Shown here piece by piece: positions 1 to 7,195 of a DNA stretch of 43,870 bases (positions are counted from its first letter, which is position 1; every line of letters begins with the position of its first letter). The stretch lies in assembly GCA_937995755.1 (NCBI GenBank), contig CALKJD010000029.1:1-43870 (forward strand), in the 5' to 3' direction. The position numbers and the translations under genes were made by a program. The stretch is from an uncultured Saprospiraceae bacterium (GTDB lineage Bacteria > Bacteroidota > Bacteroidia > Chitinophagales > Saprospiraceae). The notes under the pieces are model-generated. The model made no database searches, was not told the DNA's origin, and saw nothing but the letters and a program-made list of their open reading frames with translations.

Positions 1-210
1 GGTTTCGTGTTTGTCTCTGATTACTTTGGATAATGTAAAGCAAGCGGTCACACTAAATAGGTAAGACATCAATAAGAATCCTTTCATTGCCAAATCTGTT
101 TGCATGTATAGTATACCGACACCCATACCAGCGAACGAAAGAGTGAATGCAATCCAAGCCATATTATAAAATGACTTACTGTTCTGATTTTCTAAAATGT
201 AATTGCTCAT
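1..210 (-). CDS. YiaAB two-helix inner membrane protein (partial, C-terminus beyond window)
   Basis: The first 70 codons are present; the gene runs off the left edge of the window. The translation starts MSNYILENQNSKSFYNMAW, has a first hydrophobic helix at about residues 17-36 and a second at about 43-60, and then the charged stretch LSKVIRDKHET. Two short helices with a KxxRD motif after the second helix match the YiaAB two-helix family (known family feature). These are small inner membrane proteins of unknown role. The start is the ATG at 208-210 on the minus strand, preceded by an A/T-rich leader. Family assignment is fairly good; function is unknown. Confidence 0.65.
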   Translation of the reverse strand, partial: MSNYILENQNSKSFYNMAWIAFTLSFAGMGVGILYMQTDLAMKGFLLMSYLFSVTACFTLSKVIRDKHET

Positions 211-487
211 AACGTTTTGATTTTAAGTTTACAATCTAAATTTTCCGAATATTAATTTTAGTCGAATTGCTCATGAAACATATCAAGCGAAATGAGTATT
301 GTATCTATGGATAAAACTATAGACGAAAGAAGGGGAACCTTCGATGAAATCTGCTTTCTCTAATATTGTCTGAAATTAAAATGTTATTACAGCTCACTTT
401 CTTATGATGCTTAATTTTAATGTTGAAAAAAAAAGACCTGAATCCCTAATGGAACTCAAGCCTCAATTTTTTCAAGTAAACTTATGA
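211..487. other. Intergenic region between the YiaAB gene and the trefoil-like gene
   Basis: No coding frame is convincing here. The only structure seen is the terminator-like poly-A stretch and imperfect stem near 426-465 and a short GAAGG/CCTTC inverted repeat near 330-343. The stretch carries the upstream region of the YiaAB gene and the downstream region of the repeat protein gene. Confidence 0.6.
424..466 (-). terminator. Possible intrinsic terminator after the trefoil-like gene
   Basis: On the minus strand an imperfect stem (roughly 435-446 pairing with 451-462, loop TAAT, about eight of twelve positions paired) is followed by nine consecutive T residues (426-434 on the plus strand are A). 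It lies about 20-60 bases after the stop codon of the repeat protein. The poly-T run is convincing; the stem is imperfect. Confidence 0.4.
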
Positions 488-874
488 TTAAACATTACGT
501 TTAGCCCAAAGTTCACCTTCTCCTTGGTAACCATCTTGGAGCCACATTTTGTCAAATGCATGACTTAAAGTCTTTCCAGTTTCTTTTCCAAGACAATTGA
601 ATGATACATTGCCATTGCCATGATCTTTCATGATCCATTCTTCACCTTCACCTTGGATACCGTCTTGTAGCCAAAGCTTGTCGAATGCATGACTTAAATA
701 TTTTCCAGCTTCTTTACTTGTACAAGCTAATGCGACTCTTCCCCCAGGAAGTTGTTCTAAAACGAATACTTCGCCTTCACCTTGTACTCCTGTCTGAAGC
801 CAAACATCATCGTTTGCATGGCTTAGATATTTTCCAGTTTCCTTTCCTAATGCTTCTAGTGTAATACGTGACAT
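488..874 (-). CDS. Three-repeat fascin-like (predicted beta-trefoil) protein
   Basis: This 128-residue protein consists of three copies of a unit with an exact 43-residue period. Each unit begins GK-Y/T-LSH, then W-LQ, then QGEGE and a hydrophobic turn. The N-terminal stretch ITLEALGKET matches VALACTSKEA and VSFNCLGKET, which join the later repeats, so the third repeat is split between the two ends. A GKYLS motif followed by an E-x-W-like core is typical of fascin-like beta-trefoils, which also have three repeats of about 42 residues (established knowledge). I chose the internal ATG at 872-874 (MSRITLEALG) because its leader is A-rich and it starts directly in the repeat. A longer form from 937 would add 21 polar residues. 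No signal peptide is visible, so it is probably cytoplasmic, with an unknown ligand. Confidence 0.75.
   Translation of the reverse strand: MSRITLEALGKETGKYLSHANDDVWLQTGVQGEGEVFVLEQLPGGRVALACTSKEAGKYLSHAFDKLWLQDGIQGEGEEWIMKDHGNGNVSFNCLGKETGKTLSHAFDKMWLQDGYQGEGELWAKRNV
491..835 (-). repeat. Tandem 129-bp in-frame repeat units inside the trefoil-like gene
   Basis: Units read on the minus strand are 835-707, 706-578 and a partial unit 577-491. Each encodes GKxLSH...WLQxG.QGEGE. Units 2 and 3 are closest at the protein level (AFDK-L/M-WLQDG), which suggests a more recent duplication of that pair. Confidence 0.8.
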
Positions 875-1272
875 AATATTTGAATTTTGGTTTTTTGAAG
901 TTCTTACTCTATTCTTGGGCTTTTCAGATTCCGCCATGAAAAGAAGATTGTTCTTCTTACATATAATAGAAAAGATGTTGGCTACTCAACCGATATGTTT
1001 TTTTTGCTTCGTTGTTAGCGTTGTACTTTTTCTCTAAATCTAAGTGGTTCGTATTTGTATTACATGCCTAGATCGTGAGTGTTTTTCTATTAATTGATAA
1101 ATCAAATATCAGACAACAGAATCGATTGTGTTAGAGTATATTTACCATTTCTATTTGTAGTAGATTCACTTTGTAGATATTGTATTACTACGTGTTTGTT
1201 GCGTGTATGTACGTGTGACTTGGTGTAGAAGTACCTTGTAGAGATGGGTGGAATTACCTGTATATGTAAGAA
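875..1272. other. Intergenic region between the trefoil-like gene and ribD
   Basis: About 400 bases without a supported gene. It is the promoter side of the trefoil-like gene and the downstream side of ribD. A small palindrome (AAGAATT-A-AATTCTT, 1268-1282) spans the ribD stop codon. The stretch 1190-1225 has two ACGTGT copies and one GCGTGT copy within about 30 bases. I see no TANNTTTG-type -7 element. Confidence 0.5.
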
Positions 1273-2307
1273 TTAAATTCTTCGGAAATTATCGATCACA
1301 TCAGAGACACAATTAATTCTATCGATTAATTTTCCATTCAAGTTGGGGGCTTTACTTCCGCTGCTTAATTCATGTTGCGTGCGTATGACTGTCGCTTCAT
1401 CCCAAAGATTAGCTTTGCTAAATGATTTTAATAAAGTTGCTCCACCTTCTATGATGACAGAATAAATTCTGAGATGGTAAAGTTGGGATAATAATTTTGC
1501 TAAATGATTTTCTTCTTCGAAGTTGTGAATTAATATGTTCACATAATCAGGCAGTGCTCTGATAGTACTTGTAACATATATAGTTGGATGACCATCGCTT
1601 AATACCTTGAGGTCTTTAGATAGTTTTCCTTGTCTGTCTAACACTATTCGGATAGGAGAGCTTCCATCCACGAGTCTAGTGGTAAGTGATGGATTGTCTG
1701 TCATCGCAGTATTAGTGCCTATCATGATGGCATCTATTTGACTGCGTAATCTATGTACGTACAATTTGCTTTGCGGTGTAGAGAGCCAGACTTGCTCATC
1801 AGTTGCCGCCATATAATTGAATTTTGATTTAGCAAATTTTAGATGTACCCATGGTAGTTTTTGAGTCATTGATTTTATGAAAGGACGGATCAATTCTAGA
1901 CATTCATTTTCGCAAATTCCTTCAATGACATTTACGCCAATTGATTTTAGTTTTTCTATGCTTTGACCGCTGACTTTGGGATTAGGGTCAGTGCAGCCTA
2001 TGATGACTTCTTGTATGTTATGTTTGATGATTAGATCAACACATGGAGGTGTTTTCCCTTGATGATGACAAGGCTCCAAAGTAACATACATACGAGAGTT
2101 GGGGATAAGGTGTTGATCTTTTTCTTTGACTGAGTTGATGCAATTTACTTCAGCATGGCCTTCACCATACTTCATGTGGTACCCCTCACCAATGATGCGA
2201 TCTTGATATACAAGTACAGATCCTACTTTTGGATTCGTTTGTACCGCGTTGGTCGCTCGTTGCGCTAAATCAATAGCACGATGCATATATATGGAATGAT
2301 CAATCAA
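1273..2307 (-). CDS. ribD: Bifunctional riboflavin biosynthesis deaminase/reductase RibD
   Basis: RibD deaminates 2,5-diamino-6-ribosylamino-4(3H)-pyrimidinone 5-phosphate and then reduces its ribose side chain with NADPH, early in riboflavin synthesis in the cytoplasm. The N-terminal deaminase (about residues 1-145) shows the zinc site: HAE at 51-53 (E53 catalytic) and TLEPCHHQGKTPPC with C80 and C89. The C-terminal half (about 150-344) matches the reductase domain (LSTPQSK, IMIGTNTAMTDNPSL, RIVLDR). The normally conserved S-x-DG segment of the reductase reads KSKFNYMAA here. Length of 344 is close to the family norm (about 360). It lies 2 bp downstream of the cysteine desulfurase and is probably co-transcribed with it. 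Confidence 0.93.
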   Translation of the reverse strand: MIDHSIYMHRAIDLAQRATNAVQTNPKVGSVLVYQDRIIGEGYHMKYGEGHAEVNCINSVKEKDQHLIPNSRMYVTLEPCHHQGKTPPCVDLIIKHNIQEVIIGCTDPNPKVSGQSIEKLKSIGVNVIEGICENECLELIRPFIKSMTQKLPWVHLKFAKSKFNYMAATDEQVWLSTPQSKLYVHRLRSQIDAIMIGTNTAMTDNPSLTTRLVDGSSPIRIVLDRQGKLSKDLKVLSDGHPTIYVTSTIRALPDYVNILIHNFEEENHLAKLLSQLYHLRIYSVIIEGGATLLKSFSKANLWDEATVIRTQHELSSGSKAPNLNGKLIDRINCVSDVIDNFRRI

Positions 2308-2309
2308 GA

Positions 2310-3440
2310 CTAAGCTTCTATTTTTACAGGAGTGAATTTTTTAAGTTTCTCCATCACAAAATCAATTTCTTCTATGGTATTAAAATGTGAAAAACTAAAT
2401 CTGATCGTCTTACGTTCTGCTGGATGTCCAATATGCTGAAGGACATGAGAATCATGCTCTATGCCAGAGCTGCAAGCGCTTCCTGATGAGGCACTTATTC
2501 TAGATATATCTAAGTTAAACATCAACATGTCCGCTCTATCGGTAGCAGGAAAAGAAACACTTAGAATATTATCTATTTGGTTAACGCCATTAATTACGAT
2601 ATCATCTAATTCTACCAGACGATTGCGCATATGCTGATTGAGAGCTTTGATATGATTAGCTCGTTCTTCTTTTTCTTCCAATGCTTTTTCTAGAGCCACA
2701 GCCATACCAGTAATGCCAATTATGTTTTCAGTGCCGGCACGCATATTTCTTTCTTGCGCTCCACCGTACATCATTGGACTGATGATGTTGTCACCATTCA
2801 TATAGAAAAAACCTATTCCTTTAGGTCCGTTAAATTTATGTGCTGATCCAGCTAAAAATGCCATAGGTGTATCATTGACATTTAGTGGAAGTTTAGCGAT
2901 CCCTTGTACGGTGTCACAATGAAATAACGCACCATGTACAGTGCAGATTTCAGATACACGATTGATATCCAAAATGTTGCCTATTTCATTATTAACGTAC
3001 ATCAAAGAAACTAATGTCTTTTGATCATCAACTAATAGATTTTCTAATTGATTTAGATCTACATTACCTTCGTTATCTACATTAAGATATACGATATCTA
3101 CATCCGTAACTTCTGCAAGGTGGTCAAGCGTATGTATGATACAATGATGCTCTAGCGGAGAAGATATAATTCTTTGTACACCTAAATCGTTTATGGCATT
3201 AGTCAGTATCATATTGTGCGCTTCAGTAGCAGAAGAGCAAAAGAAAATCTCACCTATAGAAGCGCCTAAAGACTGAGCAATGGTCTTTCTCGCATTTTCG
3301 ATCAACATCTTTGCTTGACGACCGTGATGGTGTATGCTGGATGCATTGCCAAAGTGTTCCCTCATGACAACGTTCATCTCATCGATGACAGGTTGGATCA
3401 GTGGGGTAGTAGAAGCGTGATCTAAGTATATATGTTGCAT
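2310..3440 (-). CDS. Class V aminotransferase, cysteine desulfurase (NifS/IscS-like)
   Basis: This PLP enzyme removes sulfur from cysteine to supply Fe-S cluster and thio-cofactor synthesis. The protein has 376 residues from the ATG at 3438-3440 (MQHIYLDHASTTP, the canonical N-terminus). The motif SAHKFNGPKG carries the PLP lysine at about residue 202, and ASSGSACSSG carries the catalytic cysteine at about 323. An in-frame upstream ATG at 3483-3485 would add 15 residues not typical of the family. It lies 83 bp downstream of the glycosyltransferase and 2 bp upstream of ribD. No iscU or sufU scaffold gene is adjacent, so it could be a general IscS-like enzyme or one dedicated to tRNA thiolation. 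Confidence 0.9.
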   Translation of the reverse strand: MQHIYLDHASTTPLIQPVIDEMNVVMREHFGNASSIHHHGRQAKMLIENARKTIAQSLGASIGEIFFCSSATEAHNMILTNAINDLGVQRIISSPLEHHCIIHTLDHLAEVTDVDIVYLNVDNEGNVDLNQLENLLVDDQKTLVSLMYVNNEIGNILDINRVSEICTVHGALFHCDTVQGIAKLPLNVNDTPMAFLAGSAHKFNGPKGIGFFYMNGDNIISPMMYGGAQERNMRAGTENIIGITGMAVALEKALEEKEERANHIKALNQHMRNRLVELDDIVINGVNQIDNILSVSFPATDRADMLMFNLDISRISASSGSACSSGIEHDSHVLQHIGHPAERKTIRFSFSHFNTIEEIDFVMEKLKKFTPVKIEA

Positions 3441-3523
3441 GGTTGATTTTGTATGGATAGTATTTAGCAAAGATAAGAAGAACAAATCTTGGCGTTCCTA
3501 ATTGTAAATTTGGTTTGAAAGTA

Positions 3524-4408
3524 TTACACTTCCATCAATTGAATAAACTGATAAAGCTTCCAAAGGTTGAATTTACGTATAGAAGGATCAGCGGATTTTA
3601 TATTTTCTTCATAGTATGGCATCTTTCTACTAAGGTGTTTGGTAGTGATGCCCAGAAGCTTATACTTTTTAAGCATTTCGTATGCTTTTATGAGCCTTGT
3701 AGTTTTAAGCCTTCCAGAGGTATATAGTAAGTGAAGGTTGGCTATCCCTTCGGTAGTTTTCGATAAGAAAGCATCTACATTTTCTATTTTATTATGTCTA
3801 GTCGGATTATCTATATGTAATATCTGATGTCCTGCGGCTTCTAGTTCTTGTGCAAATACTAAGTCTTCGTAACCATAACCATTGATCTCGGTATCAAACT
3901 TATGCTCGTTGAATATCTCTGTAGGAATGATAAAGTTATTACTGTGAAAGTGGATGAATCCCGCTTTTTGACGCTTTTGAGCAGATAAGGACTCTCTAGT
4001 GCTACCATACTTCCAATGGAGTATTTTTTTTGCATTCTTAGGTTGCTTAGGCTTATATATCCTTCCGCCAACTATGATCTTGTTAGTAGGTAGATGTGCT
4101 ACATAGTTTTTTATAAACGACTTATTGATCAATTTGCTATCGCCATCTAGAAAAAGAAGGTGATCAAAACTCGCGGATTTAGCCAACCAATTTCTAATTT
4201 TTGCTCTACCTAAATTTTCTGATAATTCTACATAATTTACTTTGAAAGCAGATCGTAAGACTTCATTCTTATCCTTATATAGTTGACGTGACCCATCATC
4301 AAAGCATATGATTTCAAAGTCTATTTTTTGACGATTGCACTGATAGGCAAGGTCTTTTACAAGGCCAGTCACATCTTCGTTGTATATAGGTATCAGTATC
4401 GATAGCAT
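3524..4408 (-). CDS. Family 2 glycosyltransferase
   Basis: A predicted cytoplasmic GT-A fold inverting glycosyltransferase of 294 residues. The N-terminus MLSILIPIYNED is the first nucleotide-binding strand, DDGS is at 37-40, and the metal-binding DGD is at 88-90 within FLDGD. GYGYEDLVFAQELEAAG (about 177-193) carries the ED motif expected for the catalytic base region. There is no membrane segment. It is the first gene of a minus-strand run continuing into the cysteine desulfurase and ribD. Donor and acceptor cannot be read from the sequence. No other polysaccharide genes flank it, so it is an isolated glycosyltransferase. Confidence 0.88.
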   Translation of the reverse strand: MLSILIPIYNEDVTGLVKDLAYQCNRQKIDFEIICFDDGSRQLYKDKNEVLRSAFKVNYVELSENLGRAKIRNWLAKSASFDHLLFLDGDSKLINKSFIKNYVAHLPTNKIIVGGRIYKPKQPKNAKKILHWKYGSTRESLSAQKRQKAGFIHFHSNNFIIPTEIFNEHKFDTEINGYGYEDLVFAQELEAAGHQILHIDNPTRHNKIENVDAFLSKTTEGIANLHLLYTSGRLKTTRLIKAYEMLKKYKLLGITTKHLSRKMPYYEENIKSADPSIRKFNLWKLYQFIQLMEV

Positions 4409-4771
4409 GCAGTAAATTTACAAATAAGCTTGATGGTAGTATATTGATATTCAGAAAAGCAGCAAACAGCTTTATTTATTAACCAAAAGAGATAACGCTT
4501 TAAGTATGTATCTTGATACCAATGCAGATAGGTAATTCTAGATAAGACGAACTATTGAATCGCGGTAATAGCATGAAAAGAAGCGAGGTGGCATGATATG
4601 AGTACATGACAGAATTAATCAAACCGATTTAAAGCCAATCATCTTGATTGTTTAGCTAGATTAAATTATAGAATTGCTATTGCAGCTATTTTCGTAAAGT
4701 GCTGTCAATATTGAATAATGAAAGTATAATTAGAGGTTCTGTATGAAACTAGCGAAGACTTGTTGTTGCAA
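4409..4771. other. Intergenic region without a recognisable gene
   Basis: 363 bases between the glycosyltransferase start and the CHAP protein stop. No open frame of convincing composition, tRNA-like fold, repeat or clear terminator was seen on either strand. Confidence 0.5.
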
Positions 4772-5338
4772 TTAATCCATAGTGTATGGAGCTCGCAACC
4801 AACCTAGTATATCATAGTCGGCTATGGTATATATACCAGCAAATTCTACCAGTTTGAGGCGTTGACGAGTCTTAGTCCCAAAATTTTGCTGAATAACTTG
4901 AATGTAATCTTCACCGACTTCTGTAATGATACCTATATGGCCAAATGGATTTCCAGGGTAGGCATCGTAGATGAGCATATCTCCTGCTAAAGGTCTGTGT
5001 GTACGTACATTTCTAAACTGTAACAATCCACGCTCTTGATTAAAATCCTTGTCCTTTAGTGTTTTATCAAAAAACTCCTTCGCATGGCCATAAGAGTTAG
5101 GCATTTTGTGCTCATAATGCTCGTAATAGTATCTTTTAACGAATTCAACACATTGATACTTCAACCCCAGATTGTATCCATCTGAAGTAACATTACGACC
5201 AGAAACATTGGTGTAGTTTTCACCATTATAATAGACTGGAACACCATTATAGCTATCTAGTACTTCACCTCGATAGATATTGAAGCTAGTGAAAGATAGA
5301 AAAGCAATACAAATTGTTAGAAAAAAAGAAAATCTCAT
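4772..5338 (-). CDS. Secreted CHAP-domain amidase/peptidase
   Basis: A 188-residue protein with an N-terminal signal sequence (MRFSFFLTICIAFLSFTSF, about 1-20) and one CHAP (NlpC/P60-superfamily) domain. The catalytic cysteine is C63 in LKYQCVEFVKRYY. The histidine is H134 in PFGHIGIITE, and N152 in QQNFG is a plausible third polar residue. The order Cys, His, polar is that of CHAP amidases, which cut peptidoglycan stem peptides or related amides such as glutathionylspermidine. The signal sequence places it in the periplasm or outside the cell, favouring cell-wall hydrolysis (inference). It is monocistronic and divergent from ffh, with 282 bp between the starts. Confidence 0.85.
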   Translation of the reverse strand: MRFSFFLTICIAFLSFTSFNIYRGEVLDSYNGVPVYYNGENYTNVSGRNVTSDGYNLGLKYQCVEFVKRYYYEHYEHKMPNSYGHAKEFFDKTLKDKDFNQERGLLQFRNVRTHRPLAGDMLIYDAYPGNPFGHIGIITEVGEDYIQVIQQNFGTKTRQRLKLVEFAGIYTIADYDILGWLRAPYTMD

Positions 5339-5536
5339 TACGCGTGTTAAAACTTTTAAAAGGGAGTGCGAAAGTAATTTTAATATATGTAATTGTCCAC
5401 ATATCGTACTACGACGTATTGGATATTGCGATATATGTAAAATAGATTACACTGTATTGACAGTAAAATAAACACAAGGGTCTCCAAATGATCACTTACT
5501 TAATGATTATTAACACGGATTTAGTACTTTATTGGC

Positions 5537-5544
5537 TATATTTG
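5537..5544 (+). promoter_or_regulatory. Candidate -7 element for ffh
   Basis: TATATTTG is an exact match to the Bacteroidota TANNTTTG -7 consensus, 76 bases before the ffh start codon. No clear TTG/TTTG -33 element lies 19-21 bases upstream, so this is a motif match only. Confidence 0.4.
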
Positions 5545-5620
5545 CGATCCAAATTTTATTGATATACTAATGGCAGGCGTACTCTGAGTACATTGCAATT
5601 TAGAAAAATACCGAGATAAC

Positions 5621-6952
5621 ATGTTTGATAGCTTAAGTGAAAAGTTAGATGGAGCCTTACGCTCACTGAAAGGAGATGCTAAGTTAACGGAGATAAATAT
5701 AGCCCAATCGATCAAAGAGATTAGAAGAGCTCTAGTCGGTGCGGATGTAAATTATAAGATCGCTAAAGAGTTTACAGATAATGTAAAAGAGAAGGCTTTA
5801 GGTTCGGAAAATGTATTGAATGCAGTAAAGCCAGGTGAACTTATGGTCAAAATCGTCATGGACGAGATGATCAAACTGATGGGGGGGCAGGCAGAAGGTA
5901 TCAATATCAAAGGTAATCCAGGAGTAATTCTTATTGCAGGTCTCCAAGGGTCAGGAAAAACGACTTTTTCAGGGAAGCTTGCAAAGTATCTTAAGGAGAA
6001 AAAATCAAAGAAAGTATTATTGGTAGCATGTGATGTATATCGTCCAGCCGCTATCGATCAGATCGGTGTGTTAGCTGAGCAGATCGGAGTAGGAGTGTAC
6101 CAAGATAGAGAAACGAAGAATCCTACAGTAATCGCTCAGGCCGCAATAGCTCATGCTAAAGGTCATAGCTACGATGTAGTAATTGTCGATACTGCAGGTC
6201 GTCTAGCTGTAGATAAAGAGATGATGGACGAGATCGCTGATGTAAGAGCGGGTATCTCTCCACACGAAACACTATTTGTAGTGGATTCGATGACAGGACA
6301 GGATGCGGTGAATACAGCGAAGGCATTTAACGATGTGATCAACTATGATGGTGTAGTATTAACTAAGCTAGATGGTGACACTCGTGGTGGTGCAGCTTTA
6401 TCTGTAAAGTATACAGTAGGGAAGCCGATCAAATTTATCAGTACTGGCGAGACGATGGATACGCTAGATGTATTTCATCCAGATCGTATGGCTCAGAGAA
6501 TTTTGGGTATGGGTGATATCGTATCATTCGTAGAGAAGGCACAAGAGCAGTTTGATGAAAAAGAAGCGAAGAGATTAGAAAAGAAGATAAAGAAAAATAA
6601 GTTTGACTTTAATGACTTCTTAGGTCAGTTAGCTCAGATTAAGAAGATGGGTGATATAAAATCATTGATAGGTATGATACCTGGAATGAATAAAATGACC
6701 AAGAATCTTGATATCGATGAAAGTGCTTTTAGTAAAGTAGAAGCGATCATCCAATCAATGACTCCTCATGAGAGATCTCACCCTGAGGTGCTCAATATGA
6801 GTCGTAAAAAGCGAATTGCAAAAGGTTGTGGTAGAGACTTACATGAGATCAATATGTTTATCAAACAATTTGATCAAATGCGTAAGATGATGCACATGAT
6901 GAGCAAAGGTAAAAACATGAACAAAATGATGGGCGGTATGCCTGGAAGATAG
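5621..6952 (+). CDS. ffh: Signal recognition particle GTPase Ffh (SRP54)
   Basis: Ffh binds signal sequences on nascent membrane proteins together with SRP RNA and hands them to FtsY. The 443-residue protein has the N domain (about 1-90), a GTPase G domain with P-loop GLQGSGKT (107-114), DTAGR (190-194) and TKLDGD (248-253), and a methionine-rich M domain (about 325-443) ending in MMHMMSKGKNMNKMMGGMP. Length matches the family (about 450). The start follows the A-rich leader AAAAATACCGAGATAAC. It stands alone and is followed by a hairpin. No 4.5S/SRP RNA gene was found beside it. Confidence 0.97.
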   Translation: MFDSLSEKLDGALRSLKGDAKLTEINIAQSIKEIRRALVGADVNYKIAKEFTDNVKEKALGSENVLNAVKPGELMVKIVMDEMIKLMGGQAEGINIKGNPGVILIAGLQGSGKTTFSGKLAKYLKEKKSKKVLLVACDVYRPAAIDQIGVLAEQIGVGVYQDRETKNPTVIAQAAIAHAKGHSYDVVIVDTAGRLAVDKEMMDEIADVRAGISPHETLFVVDSMTGQDAVNTAKAFNDVINYDGVVLTKLDGDTRGGAALSVKYTVGKPIKFISTGETMDTLDVFHPDRMAQRILGMGDIVSFVEKAQEQFDEKEAKRLEKKIKKNKFDFNDFLGQLAQIKKMGDIKSLIGMIPGMNKMTKNLDIDESAFSKVEAIIQSMTPHERSHPEVLNMSRKKRIAKGCGRDLHEINMFIKQFDQMRKMMHMMSKGKNMNKMMGGMPGR

Positions 6953-6975
6953 TTGCTGTAACTACTTCATTGCTA

Positions 6976-7003
6976 GAGCTTAAAGAGAATCTTCTTTAAG
7001 CTC
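6976..7003 (+). terminator. Hairpin after ffh (possible terminator)
   Basis: GAGCTTAAAGA (6976-6986) pairs perfectly with TCTTTAAGCTC (6993-7003) across a six-base loop, 24 bases after the ffh stop. There is no long T tract after it, so it could be a weak terminator or an mRNA 3'-end stabiliser. Confidence 0.55.
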
Positions 7004-7096
7004 AACTTCATATATTAGATTAGAATTATTCTATATGTAACTAATGGTGGACTAGTCAGTTACACTGTTAAAGTATGTATTCAAGGGGACAATTGT

Positions 7097-7128
7097 TTTG
7101 TTGGACAGTTAATATTTGGCTATATTGA
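7097..7128 (+). promoter_or_regulatory. Candidate promoter for the thioredoxin-SprB T9SS gene
   Basis: TTTG (7097-7100), 20 bases, then TATATTGA (7121-7128), which matches TANNTTTG at the TA and two further positions. The spacing is right for a Bacteroidota promoter but the -7 element has two mismatches. It lies 68 bases upstream of the start codon. Confidence 0.3.
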
Positions 7129-7195
7129 GAGCGCTTTACGAAGTTTTGCAACGACGACGTATGGTGACAATAATCAACTTATCGAATTCCAACCA

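Noticed and set aside
3515-3727. 70-codon plus-strand frame inside the glycosyltransferase region
   Set aside because: It is antisense to the 3' end of a well-supported GT2 gene and shows no domain.
5280-5471. 63-codon plus-strand frame between the CHAP protein and ffh
   Set aside because: It overlaps the start of the CHAP gene on the other strand, has no family resemblance or membrane or signal features, and its composition is not convincing.
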